Below, piece by piece: positions 1 through 8,934 of a stretch of 64,000 nucleotides of DNA. The stretch covers positions 62,001 through 126,000 of the forward strand of contig NZ_JAEHOB010000009.1 of the NCBI RefSeq assembly GCF_016464705.1, read 5' to 3'. This DNA is from Qaidamihabitans albus (GTDB lineage: Bacteria; Actinomycetota; Actinomycetes; Mycobacteriales; Pseudonocardiaceae). Numbering within the stretch: the first letter of the stretch is position 1; the number at the start of each line of letters is the position of its first letter. The notes below the pieces were generated by a model. It was not told where the DNA came from and made no database searches. It worked only from the letters and a program-made list of their open reading frames with translations. Made by a program: the position numbers and the translations under genes.

Positions 1-531
1 CTCACCGGCGCTCCCGAAGGCACCTCCGGCGGCAAAGCCGACATCCACGTCTACGTCGCCTGCACACCCTCACCGGACCCAACCAGCACCCCGCCGAACT
101 CGCCGGACACGGACCCATCCCCGCCTGGCTCGCCCGCCACATCGCCGCCGACCCCCACAGCACGTGGCGGCGCATCATCACCGCCCCCTCCACCGGCCTG
201 CCCCTCGATGTCGACGACGCCGCTACCGCCCACCCGCCGTCACCGCCGACTACGTCCGCATCCGCGACCGCGAATGCCGCCACCCCTCCTGCCACCGCCC
301 CACCCAGTTCGGCGAGATCGACCACACCACCGCCTGGCAACACCAACACCCGAGAACTCGCCGGCTACTGCACCCGCCACCACCACACCAGACACCAACC
401 CGAATGGAGCCACCACCCCGACCACCACAGCGGCACTCACCATCACCACCCCCTCAGGACGACAGCGCACCAGCACACTCGAACCACTGCACGAGCCACG
501 CCCCCAACCCGACGATCCGCCACCGTTCTGA
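1..531 (+). pseudogene. Decayed DUF222/HNH endonuclease, C-terminal part
   Basis: This is the 3' part of a 13E12-type HNH nuclease gene broken by several frameshifts; the 5' end lies outside the window. Recognisable family segments appear in turn in different frames: GGKADIHVYVA in frame 1 (to about 60), LAGHGPIPAWLARHIAADP in frame 3 (about 63-215), ADYVRIRDRECRHPSC and IDHTTAWQ, the HNH core, in frame 2 (about 215-335), RELAGYCTRHHHTRH in frame 3 (345 to about 450) and LEPLHEPRPQPDDPPPF in frame 1, ending at the stop at 529-531. At least four frame changes are needed, so no intact protein can be made. Such genes occur in many dispersed copies in actinobacteria and decay often. The + strand here is strikingly poor in G, which is common in this family. 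Confidence 0.75.
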
Positions 532-656
532 CAACACACCTCACAACGGAAGGAGGCATGCCGGCGGTTACGCACGGCAGGGCGAGGGAGGCCGTGCGCC
601 GCCGATCAACCAAAGGCGGTACTCACAGCTCCGGCCGGCACCACGCTCGATGAGTC

Positions 657-932
657 CTAGACCGGGTCGAGGTCGGCCGCTTCCCTCGGCATCGGCGACA
701 CCAGATCATCCGCCCCGTCCCGTCCCGGATGGGTCCACAGGAAAACGGGGGCACCCTCTTCGGCACCGGCAGCACCGATCGGTCGTTGCTCGGTGACGAT
801 GCCAGAGGTCGGGGCGGCTACGCCGTCCGGTCCGAACGGCTCGAGCCCCGCCCGCCGGATGATCTCGCAGGCGTCTTCGGCGCCCAGTCCCACCACGTCG
901 GGTACCTCGGTCACCGGTCGGCGTCCACGCAT
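657..932 (-). CDS. Single PASTA-domain protein
   Basis: A 91-residue protein that is almost only one PASTA domain: VPDVVGLGAEDACEIIRRAG near the N terminus, then a GIVTEQ-type strand and a final strand APVFLW. PASTA domains usually sit on the outside of penicillin-binding proteins and PknB-type kinases and bind peptidoglycan fragments; this one has no signal peptide or membrane segment, so its location is unclear. The ATG at 932 lies six bases after TACAAT (939-944 on the minus strand), a good -10 hexamer, and no Shine-Dalgarno is visible, so a leaderless transcript is likely. It stands alone, facing the decayed nuclease. Confidence 0.6.
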   Translation of the reverse strand: MRGRRPVTEVPDVVGLGAEDACEIIRRAGLEPFGPDGVAAPTSGIVTEQRPIGAAGAEEGAPVFLWTHPGRDGADDLVSPMPREAADLDPV

Positions 933-1009
933 GTCGTGATTGTAGGGGGCAACGGGTCTCCATAGCGCGCTCGCCGAGCGGAAACACTCAACTCAGCAGG
1001 AAGGAGACG

Positions 1010-1180
1010 AGATGTCATCACCGATGCCGGTAACGATCGTGCAACACAACCCGGCACAGGCGGTGCCTTGCTCCACTGTAGACGGTCGCAGGGAACCGCG
1101 TCGTCGGGCGGGCGGCGCCCATGGCACCGACGACGATGATCGGCCGGTGCCGCCACACGGATCCGAGATCGGCGGTCGGT
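1010..1180 (-). pseudogene. Possible remnant of a universal stress protein
   Basis: The roughly 370-base gap between the PASTA gene and the AlkB-like gene holds no convincing intact gene. On the minus strand one frame reads IIVVGAMGAAR, like the ATP-binding DLIVVGxxG segment of universal stress proteins. A neighbouring frame continues STVEQGTACAGLCCTIVTG, resembling the usual SVAxxxxxHAPCPVLVVR ending. One frame change would be needed, so if this reading is right the piece is a broken C-terminal fragment. The match is short and by eye only; unrelated sequence remains possible. Confidence 0.25.
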
Positions 1181-1304
1181 CCGATGACAGGGCGCCGCCG
1201 TCTGCCCAGTCGTACAAGTGGGCGTGGCAGCCTCGATCCCGCCGATCCCGGCCCACGCGCTCGCCCGCTAGAACACCAGTTCGATGCAGGGTATCCTCGG
1301 AAAC

Positions 1305-1934
1305 ATGTCCACTCCACTGCAGGGGTGCCTCTTCGACGCGGCCGGGACGGCCGAACTCCGGCCGCTCGACGGCCTCCGGCGCAGCACGCTCGGCCAGGGC
1401 GCCTGGATCGACGTTCTGCCGGGCTGGCTGACCGGTGCCGATGCGCTGTTCGACCGGCTGATCAACGAGGTGCCATGGCACGCCGAACGCCGGCGCATGT
1501 ACGACCGGGTGGTCGATGTGCCGCGGCTGCTGAGCTTCTACGACGAGGACGATCCGCTACCCGATCCGGTACTCGCCGAGGCGCGGTCGGCGCTCAGCGC
1601 CCACTACGCCGCCGAACTCGGCGAACCGCTGCGCACCGCGGGCCTCTGTTACTACCGCGACGGACACGACAGCGTCGCGTGGCACGGCGACACCATCGGC
1701 CGCGGCAGCACCGAGGACACACTGGTCGCGATCCTCTCCGTCGGTGCGCCGAGGGCACTGCTGCTGCGCCCGCGGCGCGGCCGGGGCGGCACCGTGCGGC
1801 ACGCCCTCGGCCACGGCGACCTGATCGTCATGGGCGGCTCCTGCCAGCGCACCTGGGAGCACGCGGTGCCCAAGACGAACCGGCCGGTCGGCCCCCGGAT
1901 CAGCATCCAGTTCCGCCCCCGCGGGGTCCGCTGA
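1305..1934 (+). CDS. AlkB-family 2-oxoglutarate/Fe(II) dioxygenase
   Basis: A 209-residue member of the AlkB family, which oxidatively removes alkyl groups from nucleic-acid bases using Fe(II) and 2-oxoglutarate. The iron ligands are visible as H127 and D129 (WHGDTIG) and H186 (WEHAVPK), and R198 (PRISIQFR) would bind 2-oxoglutarate. Length fits bacterial AlkB. The ATG at 1305 is preferred over the one at 1284: it lies seven bases after TATCCT (1292-1297), a likely -10 box, which suggests a leaderless mRNA, and the family-like sequence begins after it. It is monocistronic. Protein alkylation repair in general is well established; the exact substrate (DNA, RNA) cannot be read from the sequence. 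Confidence 0.85.
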   Translation: MSTPLQGCLFDAAGTAELRPLDGLRRSTLGQGAWIDVLPGWLTGADALFDRLINEVPWHAERRRMYDRVVDVPRLLSFYDEDDPLPDPVLAEARSALSAHYAAELGEPLRTAGLCYYRDGHDSVAWHGDTIGRGSTEDTLVAILSVGAPRALLLRPRRGRGGTVRHALGHGDLIVMGGSCQRTWEHAVPKTNRPVGPRISIQFRPRGVR

Positions 1935-1989
1935 CTCTTCCGGAACGGCGCCGTCGTGCGGCACGCTGGAGCCGGCCCGGCGCGCCTGG

Positions 1990-2006
1990 GTTGCGCACTC
2001 CGCAAC
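1990..2006. terminator. Small hairpin after the AlkB-like gene
   Basis: GTTGCG and CGCAAC form a six-base perfect stem around a five-base loop, about 55 bases after the AlkB stop and 70 before the next start. It could end AlkB transcription, but it has no T-run and is short, so this is tentative. Confidence 0.25.
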
Positions 2007-2077
2007 GAGCACCCGGGTTTAGCGACCGGCGGACTGGACACCCTGCGGACACAACATCGCGCAGGAGGGAACACTTC

Positions 2078-3355
2078 GTGCCCGAGAACATCTTTGTGGT
2101 GGGCCTGGACGACTGGAACCTGGAGGTGCTCCAGAAACTGCCGGGTGCCGAAGACCACAGGTATCACCAGCTGCTGGAGATCGACGAGCTGCAGGCCGAG
2201 GACATCGAGTTCGAACAGCTGCTCGACAAGGCACAGAGACACCTGGAGTCCTTCGGCGAGCCGGTGAACGCGATCGTGGGGTACTGGGACTTCCCCGTCT
2301 CCTCGCTGGTTCCGGCGCTGTGCGAACGCTTCGGGCTGCCCGCCTCCAGCCTGGAGTCGGTCGCCAAGTGCGAGCACAAGTACTGGAGCAGGCTGGAACA
2401 GCAGAAAGTGATCGACGAACACCCGCAGTTCGCGACGATCGACCTCGAACAGCACGCCACGCTACCGGAAGGGCTCCACTACCCCCTGTGGTTGAAGCCG
2501 GTGAAGTCCTACTCGTCGAAGCTGGCCTTCCGGGTGGACGACGACGACAGCTTCAACGACGCCGTCAAGGAGATCCGGGAAGGCATCTCCCAGCTCGGCG
2601 GCCCGTTCGAAGCCGTACTCGAACGGGTTCAGCTACCGCCGGAGATCGCGGAGGCGGGCGCACAGGCCTGTCTCGCCGAGGAAGCGGTCGAAGGTGCCCA
2701 GCTGACGGTGGAGGGCTACAGCTTCCACGGTGAGCCGCGCGTCTACGGCGTGATCGACTCGGTCTCCTATCCGGAGAGTCCCAGCTTCCTGAGGTACCAG
2801 TATCCCTCGGTGCTGCCCGAGCACATCATCGAGCAGGTCTCCGACATCTCGAAGCGGGTCGTCCGGCAGGTCGGCCTGACCGAGACGGCGTTCAACATCG
2901 AGTACTTCGTCGACGTCGAGCAGGACCGGATCAGGCTGCTGGAGGTCAACCCCCGGCACTCCCAGTCGCATGCGCGGCTGTTCGAGGAGGTCGACGGCGT
3001 CGCCAACCACTACTACATGGTGAGCCTCGGCCTCGGCCGCGAACCGCGGATGCCGCATCGGGAAGGCCCCTACGAGATGGCCGCGAAGTGCTTCCTGCGT
3101 GCGTTCAACGACGGCGTGGTGCATCGCGTGCCGACCGCGGCGGAGATCGAGCAGGTGGAACGCGACCTTCCCGGTGTCTCGGTGCAGATCACCACCGAGC
3201 AGGGTGCGCGACTGTCCGAGCAACAGGCCCGGGACAGCTACACCTTCGAGCTCGCCGACATCCATGTCGGCGCCAACAGCCAGCGCGAACTGACGGCCAA
3301 GTACGAGCAATGCGTGGAAGCGTTGCCTTTCGATATCGAGGAGATCGAGGAGTAG
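2078..3355 (+). CDS. ATP-grasp ligase-like protein of unknown substrate
   Basis: A 425-residue acidic protein with an ATP-grasp fold, the fold that uses ATP to join a carboxylate to an amine or thiol through an acyl-phosphate. An N-terminal segment (VPENIFVVGLDDWN) is followed by the ATP-binding lysine region WLKPVKSYSSK (about 138-148), the EEAVEGAQLTVEGY strand (about 201-214) and the metal-binding LLEVNPRHSQSH (287-298). It lacks the biotin-carboxylase lid and carrier domains, so the name biotin carboxylase sometimes given to such proteins is not supported. The GTG at 2078 follows AGGAGG (2063-2068) at good spacing; the reading frame is open upstream but carries no family sequence. It is followed 13 bases later by a CocE-type hydrolase, clearly one operon. 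The reaction is unknown; amide or peptide-like bond formation is inference. Confidence 0.75.
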   Translation: MPENIFVVGLDDWNLEVLQKLPGAEDHRYHQLLEIDELQAEDIEFEQLLDKAQRHLESFGEPVNAIVGYWDFPVSSLVPALCERFGLPASSLESVAKCEHKYWSRLEQQKVIDEHPQFATIDLEQHATLPEGLHYPLWLKPVKSYSSKLAFRVDDDDSFNDAVKEIREGISQLGGPFEAVLERVQLPPEIAEAGAQACLAEEAVEGAQLTVEGYSFHGEPRVYGVIDSVSYPESPSFLRYQYPSVLPEHIIEQVSDISKRVVRQVGLTETAFNIEYFVDVEQDRIRLLEVNPRHSQSHARLFEEVDGVANHYYMVSLGLGREPRMPHREGPYEMAAKCFLRAFNDGVVHRVPTAAEIEQVERDLPGVSVQITTEQGARLSEQQARDSYTFELADIHVGANSQRELTAKYEQCVEALPFDIEEIEE

Positions 3356-3368
3356 GAGGAACCGCTGT

Positions 3369-5387
3369 ATGCGGACGGTGACCTCGTTTCCCCACCCCGT
3401 CCGTGAGGATGAACATGTCTGGATCCCGCTGTCGGACGGCACCCGGCTGTCCGGGCGGATCTGGCGACCGGTGTCCTCCGACAACGACCCGGTGCCGGCG
3501 ATCCTGGAGTTCATCCCGTACCGCGAACGTGACCTGACGGCGAAGCGGGACTCCATCCACCACCCCTACCTCGCCGGGCACGGCTACGCCGGGGTGCGGG
3601 TGGACCTGCGCGGCAGCGGCGACTCCGAAGGCGTGCTCGCCGACGAGTATCTCGAGCAGGAGCTCATCGACGGTGAGGATGTGCTGGCCTGGCTCGCGAA
3701 GCAACCGTGGTGCAACGGCCGCACCGGCATCATGGGCATCTCGTGGGGCGGTTTCAACGCACTGCAGATCGCGGCCCGGCGGCCGCCGAGCCTCGGTGGC
3801 ATCGTCACCGTCAGCTCCACCGACGACCGCTACGCCGACGACGTGCACTACATGGGCGGGTGCCTGCTCTCCGACAACCTGTCGTGGGCGTCGACGATGT
3901 TCGCGTACATCTCGTGCCCACCGGATCCGGCCATCGTCGGTGAGCAGTGGCGCAAGATGTGGCACGAACGGCTGGAACGGGCCGAACCGTGGATCGTGGA
4001 ATGGCTGCAGCACCAGCGCCGCGACGACTACTGGCGGCACGGTTCGGTGTGCGAGGACTTCTCCGCGATCACCTGCCCGGTGCTCGCTGTCAGCGGCTGG
4101 GCCGACGGCTACTCCAACTCGGTGTTCCGGTTGCTGGCCAATCTCGATGCCCCCCGCAAGGGACTGATCGGGCCCTGGTCGCACAAGTACCCGCACCTGG
4201 GCGAACCGGGGCCGGCGATCGGCTTCCTGCAGGAACTGGTCCGCTGGTGGGACCGCTGGCTCAAGGACGATGACAACGGCGTCATGGACGAGCCGATGCT
4301 GCGGATCTGGCTCCAGGACAGCGTGCGGCCCTCGACGGCATACGAGGAACGGCCCGGCCGGTGGGTCGGCGAGACGGAATGGCCGTCGCCACGGCTGGAG
4401 GAAACGCAGTTCACGTTGCTGCGCAACACTCTTTCGGAAGGCGAGCACGAGTCCGAAGAGGAGCTCACGATCGAGTCGCCGCTTTCGGTCGGCCAGTTCG
4501 CGGGCAAGTGGTGCTCCTACAACGCACCGCCCGACCTGCCCTACGACCAGCGCGAGGAGGACGGCGGCTCACTCGTGTTCGACACCGAGGTGCTCACCGA
4601 GCGCTGGGAGATCCTCGGCGCACCGATGGTCAACCTGGAGTTCGCCGCCGACCGGGAGAACGCGATGGTCGCCGTGCGGCTCTCCGATGTCGCGCCGGAC
4701 GGCAGCGCAACGCGGGTCAGTTACGGCCTGCTGAACCTCGCGCACCGCGACGGCCACGCCGAGCCTGCCGCACTCGTGCCCGGCGAACGCTACCGGGTGA
4801 GCGTGCAGCTCAACGGGATGGCGCAGGCGTTCCCGGCCGGCCACCGGATCCGGTTGTCGATCTCCACGTCGTACTGGCCGCTGGCGTGGCCGCCGCCCGA
4901 ACCGGTGCGGCTCAGCGTGTTCGCCGGCGCCACCCAGCTCGTGCTGCCGGTCCGCCCGATCGATCACGACGAGGCGCCGCTCACGCCGTTCGGCGAGCCG
5001 GAGGGCGCGGCACCGATCGAGACGACGCAGCTCGAACCCGGCGAGCAGAAATGGTCCGTCTCCCGTGACCTCGTCGACTATCACTCGGCACTTGAAGTGG
5101 TGAAGGACCTCGGCGTCGTCCGGTTCGAGGACATCGACCTGGACGTCCGCCGCCGCGCCTACGAGAAGTACGAGTGGGTTCGCGACGACTTCACCTCGGC
5201 ACGCGGGCACGTCGACTGGACGATGCGGTTCGTCCGCGGCGACTGGGACGTCGAGACGACCACGCACACGACGCTGACGTGCACGCCCGAGGAGTTCCGG
5301 GTCTACGCCAGGCTCGACGGCTATGAGGGCGGCCAACGCGTGATCTCCCGGAACTGGCACACCGCGATCCCGCGCGACCACGTCTGA
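3369..5387 (+). CDS. CocE/NonD-family (X-Pro dipeptidyl-peptidase-like) hydrolase
   Basis: A 672-residue serine hydrolase of the CocE / X-prolyl dipeptidyl-peptidase type, acting on ester or amide bonds. The catalytic triad is visible: S125 in GISWGGF, D246 in GWADGYS and H272 in GPWSHKYPH. The alpha/beta-hydrolase part covers about residues 15-300 and a C-terminal jelly-roll domain about 340-560. A further roughly 100 residues (from about 570) are unusual for the family. There is no signal peptide, so it should act in the cytoplasm. The start at 3369 follows AGGAGGAA. It is translated directly after the ATP-grasp gene, suggesting that one enzyme makes and the other cleaves, or that both process, the same amide- or ester-containing compound. 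The substrate is not known. Confidence 0.85.
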   Translation: MRTVTSFPHPVREDEHVWIPLSDGTRLSGRIWRPVSSDNDPVPAILEFIPYRERDLTAKRDSIHHPYLAGHGYAGVRVDLRGSGDSEGVLADEYLEQELIDGEDVLAWLAKQPWCNGRTGIMGISWGGFNALQIAARRPPSLGGIVTVSSTDDRYADDVHYMGGCLLSDNLSWASTMFAYISCPPDPAIVGEQWRKMWHERLERAEPWIVEWLQHQRRDDYWRHGSVCEDFSAITCPVLAVSGWADGYSNSVFRLLANLDAPRKGLIGPWSHKYPHLGEPGPAIGFLQELVRWWDRWLKDDDNGVMDEPMLRIWLQDSVRPSTAYEERPGRWVGETEWPSPRLEETQFTLLRNTLSEGEHESEEELTIESPLSVGQFAGKWCSYNAPPDLPYDQREEDGGSLVFDTEVLTERWEILGAPMVNLEFAADRENAMVAVRLSDVAPDGSATRVSYGLLNLAHRDGHAEPAALVPGERYRVSVQLNGMAQAFPAGHRIRLSISTSYWPLAWPPPEPVRLSVFAGATQLVLPVRPIDHDEAPLTPFGEPEGAAPIETTQLEPGEQKWSVSRDLVDYHSALEVVKDLGVVRFEDIDLDVRRRAYEKYEWVRDDFTSARGHVDWTMRFVRGDWDVETTTHTTLTCTPEEFRVYARLDGYEGGQRVISRNWHTAIPRDHV

Positions 5388-5454
5388 CGAATCGTCCGGA
5401 AGCCCCGTTTCCGGACGGCACCGAACTGCGGCGATCCTCATCGAGGAGGTGACG

Positions 5455-5871
5455 ATGAGCGTTCTGGTCCTCATTGGCCGTATCCTGTTCGTGGCGATCT
5501 TCCTGGCCTCGGCACTCGGCCATCTGACACAGACCCGCGCCATGGCCGGCTACGCCGAGTCGAAGGGCGTCCCGTTCGCGAAGGTCCTGGTACCGGGAAC
5601 CGGGGTGCTGCTCGGTGTCGGAGGGCTGATGGTGCTCCTCGGTGTCTGGGCCGATCTGGGCGCGTTGCTGCTGCTCGTGTTCCTCGTGCCCACCGCGCTG
5701 ATGATGCATCCGTTCTGGAAGGAACAGGACCAGCAGGCGCGGCAGAACGAGATGATCCAGTTCAACAAGGACATCTCGCTCGGCGGGGCGGCACTGACGC
5801 TGTTCGCGTTCTTCGCCTACGTCGAAGACCTGGGGCTGACGATCACCGGTCCGCTGTTCGGCCTGGGCTGA
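5455..5871 (+). CDS. DoxX-family membrane protein
   Basis: A 138-residue membrane protein of the DoxX family with four hydrophobic helices (about 2-20, 45-65, 67-85 and 108-130). DoxX proteins are linked to redox or thiol-stress functions, for example in the membrane-associated oxidoreductase complex of mycobacteria, but no catalytic residue is known. The ATG at 5455 is taken because GAGGAGG (5443-5449) lies five bases upstream; the GTG at 5449 would overlap that site. It converges with selB, leaving two bases between the stop codons, so no separate terminator fits between them. Confidence 0.75.
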   Translation: MSVLVLIGRILFVAIFLASALGHLTQTRAMAGYAESKGVPFAKVLVPGTGVLLGVGGLMVLLGVWADLGALLLLVFLVPTALMMHPFWKEQDQQARQNEMIQFNKDISLGGAALTLFAFFAYVEDLGLTITGPLFGLG

Positions 5872-5873
5872 GG

Positions 5874-7613
5874 TTACCGCAGGCGCCGGATGCCGTCGTT
5901 CAGGCGTTCGGTGACCCCCTCGGCGTCAAGGCGTTCCAGCAGGGGCACCGCGACGCGGCGCGTGGTGCCCAGTGCGCGGCGTGCCTGGCTCACCGAGAAC
6001 GTCTCCCCGGCCTCGGCGAGAACGCGGGCGGCCCGCGACACGGCGTCCGACCCGAGCACGACACCTTCGGTGATGCGCAGCAGCCTCCCCGCCCGCTCGG
6101 CGGCGGCGAGTTCCCGGACGCCGAGGCCCAGTGCGGCGAGGTCGTCCGCCTCGGGCGCCTGGAACGGCTGCTCCGCGAGACGTTCCTCGACCCGGCACAC
6201 GGCCCGCTCGACCCGGGGCGGCAGCTGGTGCGCCGTGGCCGGGCGGCGCACGAGCCCGTCGTGCAGCTCAAGCCCGGAGCCGGACAGCACGGCGGGCAGG
6301 AGCTCCGCGGGTACACCCAGGACACGCCGCAGGGACTCCACGGGCATTCCCGCGGCGAGCGGGTTCTCCCGCGCCCAGTCGGACCACCGGGTGCAGGCCC
6401 GTGCGGGCAGCTCGGCCCACAATCCCTCGTCCACCACCCAGTCGCCGAAACGGGTCGCGGGCGGCCGCCACCCGAGCATGCGCAGTTCCCGCCCGGGGAC
6501 GACCCCGTGCCTGCGGACGTAGGCGTCCGCGGCGTCCCCTGCGTCAAGCTCGAACGCCCTGGCCGTCGCGGCGCCCCGGCGGCGGAGGCTGGGCGGGCGC
6601 ACGTCGAGGACCTCGACCCCCGCCGGAACCCGGTGCTCGCCGGGATCGCGGAGCAGGCCGCCGTCACCGGCCCGCAGCGGCAGCCCGCCGGCCAGCGTGA
6701 GCCGCGCGGTGTCCGTCCCCAGTGGACGGACACGGCAGGGTACCGCGGCGGCACCGACGTGCAGCACGAGCTCCCGGTGCAGCTCCCCGGCCTTGTCCCC
6801 GCGCAGCCGCACGTCCAGCTCGGTAGTGCTCGGCCACGCGCCCGGGGTGATCAGCGCGTCCCCGCGCCGGACACCGTCCCGGTCGACGCCGCGCAGGTTC
6901 ACCGCGACCCGCGCCACGGCGGGGACCTCGTCGTGGTCCGTCCCGAGCGACTGCAGTGCCCGCACTCCCACCCTGCGCCCGGTGCCGGCGAGCACGAGTT
7001 CGTCACCGGTCCGCAGGGTGCCCGCCGCCAGCGTGCCGGTCACGACCGTGCCCGAGCCGCGCACGGTGAACACGCGGTCGATCCACAACCGGACCTCGGC
7101 GGCGGGGTCGGGCGCGGGCAGCGCGCCGGTCAGCGCGGTCAGTTCGGCCCTGAGCCGGTCGAAGCCCTCGCCGGTGTGGCCGCTCACCGCGATCGCGGGC
7201 ACCTCGCCGAGCGTCGTCGGCCCGATCCGCTCCCGTGCCTCGTGGAGCGCGGGCGCGGGGTCCGCGCGGTCGGCCTTGGTGACCACCGCCAGGCCGTGCC
7301 GGACGCCGAGCGCGTCGAGGGCGGCCAGGTGCTCGCTCGACTGTGCCTGCCAGCCCTCGTCGGCGGCCACCACGAACACGGCTGCGGCGACCGGGCCGAC
7401 GCCGGCCAGCATGTTCGACACGAACCGTTCGTGCCCGGGCACGTCGACGAACGCGAGCACGTCCCCGTTCAGCTCGGCCCAGACGAAGCCGAGGTCGACC
7501 GTCAGCCCGCGGCGGCGCTCCTCGGCCAGGCGGTCCGGTTCCATCCCGGTCAGCCTGCGGACCAGAGTCGACTTGCCGTGGTCGACGTGTCCCGCCGTGG
7601 CTAGGACGTGCAT
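5874..7613 (-). CDS. selB: Selenocysteine-specific elongation factor SelB
   Basis: A 579-residue translation GTPase that brings Sec-tRNA to the ribosome at UGA codons followed by a SECIS hairpin. The N-terminal GTPase domain has GHVDHGKST (P-loop), DVPGHERF (G3) and TKAD (G4, usually NKxD); EF-Tu-like beta-barrel domains follow (about 170-340), and the last 200 or so residues are winged-helix repeats that recognise the SECIS. Length fits the family. Its ATG (7611-7613) lies inside the last codons of selA, a 13-base overlap that implies translational coupling. With selA, the tRNA and selD next to it the whole Sec insertion system is encoded here. Confidence 0.95.
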   Translation of the reverse strand: MHVLATAGHVDHGKSTLVRRLTGMEPDRLAEERRRGLTVDLGFVWAELNGDVLAFVDVPGHERFVSNMLAGVGPVAAAVFVVAADEGWQAQSSEHLAALDALGVRHGLAVVTKADRADPAPALHEARERIGPTTLGEVPAIAVSGHTGEGFDRLRAELTALTGALPAPDPAAEVRLWIDRVFTVRGSGTVVTGTLAAGTLRTGDELVLAGTGRRVGVRALQSLGTDHDEVPAVARVAVNLRGVDRDGVRRGDALITPGAWPSTTELDVRLRGDKAGELHRELVLHVGAAAVPCRVRPLGTDTARLTLAGGLPLRAGDGGLLRDPGEHRVPAGVEVLDVRPPSLRRRGAATARAFELDAGDAADAYVRRHGVVPGRELRMLGWRPPATRFGDWVVDEGLWAELPARACTRWSDWARENPLAAGMPVESLRRVLGVPAELLPAVLSGSGLELHDGLVRRPATAHQLPPRVERAVCRVEERLAEQPFQAPEADDLAALGLGVRELAAAERAGRLLRITEGVVLGSDAVSRAARVLAEAGETFSVSQARRALGTTRRVAVPLLERLDAEGVTERLNDGIRRLR

Positions 7614-8914
7614 CGCGTGACCACCTCCAGCAGCCGCTCGTCGTCGCCGGGCTCGACGGTACGCAGGTCCAGCAGGCAGCGGCCGCGTTCGACCCTGCCG
7701 ACCACCGGTGGATCACCGCCGCGCAGCCGGTCGGCCAGCTCCTCGGGCAGGCTCACCGCGGCGCTGGGCAGCCGCACACCCGGTGCTCCCCCACCACCGA
7801 CCGCGGCGGCCGAGTCCACGGCGACCGCGTCCACGCCGCGGCGCGCCAGCCGCGCGGCCAGTTCTCCGGCGCGGGCCCGCAGCGCCGCCGGATCGGCATC
7901 GAGCGCGGCGCGCACAGGCGGGCTGGGGCCGCGCAGCGTCGCCTCGAGCGCGGCGAGGGTGAGCTTGTCCACCCGCAGCGCACGCGCACTCGGGTGCCTG
8001 CGCAGGCGTTCGACCATGGCCTGTTCCCCGAGCAGCAGGCCTGCCTGCGGACCGCCGAGCAGCTTGTCGCCGCTCGCGGTGACGAGTGCGGCACCGTCGC
8101 GCAGCAGGGTCGTGGCGTCGGGCTCGTCCGGCAGCAGCGGATGCGGCGCGAGCAGGCCCGAGCCGATGTCGGCCACGACCGGCACTCCGAGCTCGGCGAG
8201 TTCGGCGACGCCTGCCTCGGCGGTGAAGCCGGTGATGCGGAAGTTCGACGGGTGGATCTTGAGCACGAAGCCGGTGTCGGGACCGAGCGCGTCGGCGTAG
8301 TCGCTCACGGTGGTGCGGTTGGTGGTGCCGACCTCGCGCAGCCGCGCGCCGCCGGCGGCGAGCAGGTCGGGGATGCGGAAGCCGTCACCGATCTCGACGA
8401 GCTCGCCGCGGCTCAGCACGATCTCCTTACCCGGCGCCATGGCGAGCGCGCAGAGAAGCAGTGCGGCCGCGTTGTTGTTCACCACGTGCACGCCACCCGC
8501 GTCGGGTACCGCCCCGGCGAGCGCGGCCAGCGCGCCCTGGCCGCGCCGGGCACGCCGTCCGCCGGTCAGGTCGAACTCGACGTCGGTGCTCCCGCCCGCC
8601 GCCCGCACGGCGTCCAGCGCGGCGGCCGAAAGCGGGGCACGGCCGAGGTTGGTGTGCACCAGCACGCCGGTGGCGTTGAGCACGGGCCGCAGTGACGAGG
8701 CGGTGGCGGGCAGGGCGGCCGCCGCCTCGTCGGCGACCTCGCCGGGGGCGATCTCCCCGCGGCGGGCCCGGTCCTGCGCGGCGCCGACCGCCTCCTTGAC
8801 CAGCGCGTGCCCGAGCTCGTGTGCCGCCTTCGCGAGCCGGGGCTGCGCCAGCAGCGCATCGGTGCGAGGGATGTGCCTGCGCGGGTCGGCGTGGTCGGAG
8901 TCGCTGCTGCTCAT
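7601..8914 (-). CDS. selA: L-seryl-tRNA(Sec) selenium transferase SelA
   Basis: A 437-residue PLP enzyme that converts Ser-tRNA(Sec) to Sec-tRNA(Sec) using selenophosphate. The PLP lysine is K284 in SGDKLLGGPQAGLLLG, and the typical GRAPLS and DIGSGLL segments are present. The ATG at 8914 is chosen because the frame upstream runs back into the tRNA-Sec gene and carries no family sequence. The gene lies 20 bases downstream of the tRNA-Sec and overlaps selB, so tRNA, selA and selB may share one transcript. SelA makes a homodecamer in the cytoplasm in studied bacteria. Confidence 0.95.
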   Translation of the reverse strand: MSSSDSDHADPRRHIPRTDALLAQPRLAKAAHELGHALVKEAVGAAQDRARRGEIAPGEVADEAAAALPATASSLRPVLNATGVLVHTNLGRAPLSAAALDAVRAAGGSTDVEFDLTGGRRARRGQGALAALAGAVPDAGGVHVVNNNAAALLLCALAMAPGKEIVLSRGELVEIGDGFRIPDLLAAGGARLREVGTTNRTTVSDYADALGPDTGFVLKIHPSNFRITGFTAEAGVAELAELGVPVVADIGSGLLAPHPLLPDEPDATTLLRDGAALVTASGDKLLGGPQAGLLLGEQAMVERLRRHPSARALRVDKLTLAALEATLRGPSPPVRAALDADPAALRARAGELAARLARRGVDAVAVDSAAAVGGGGAPGVRLPSAAVSLPEELADRLRGGDPPVVGRVERGRCLLDLRTVEPGDDERLLEVVTRCTS

Positions 8915-8934
8915 GGTCCGGGCCTCTGGGTTGC

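Noticed and set aside
1121-2077. Open frame upstream of the ATP-grasp gene that would extend it by 319 codons
   Set aside because: It overlaps the AlkB-like gene in another frame, is rich in Arg/Pro and has no family sequence; the GTG at 2078 has a perfect ribosome-binding site.
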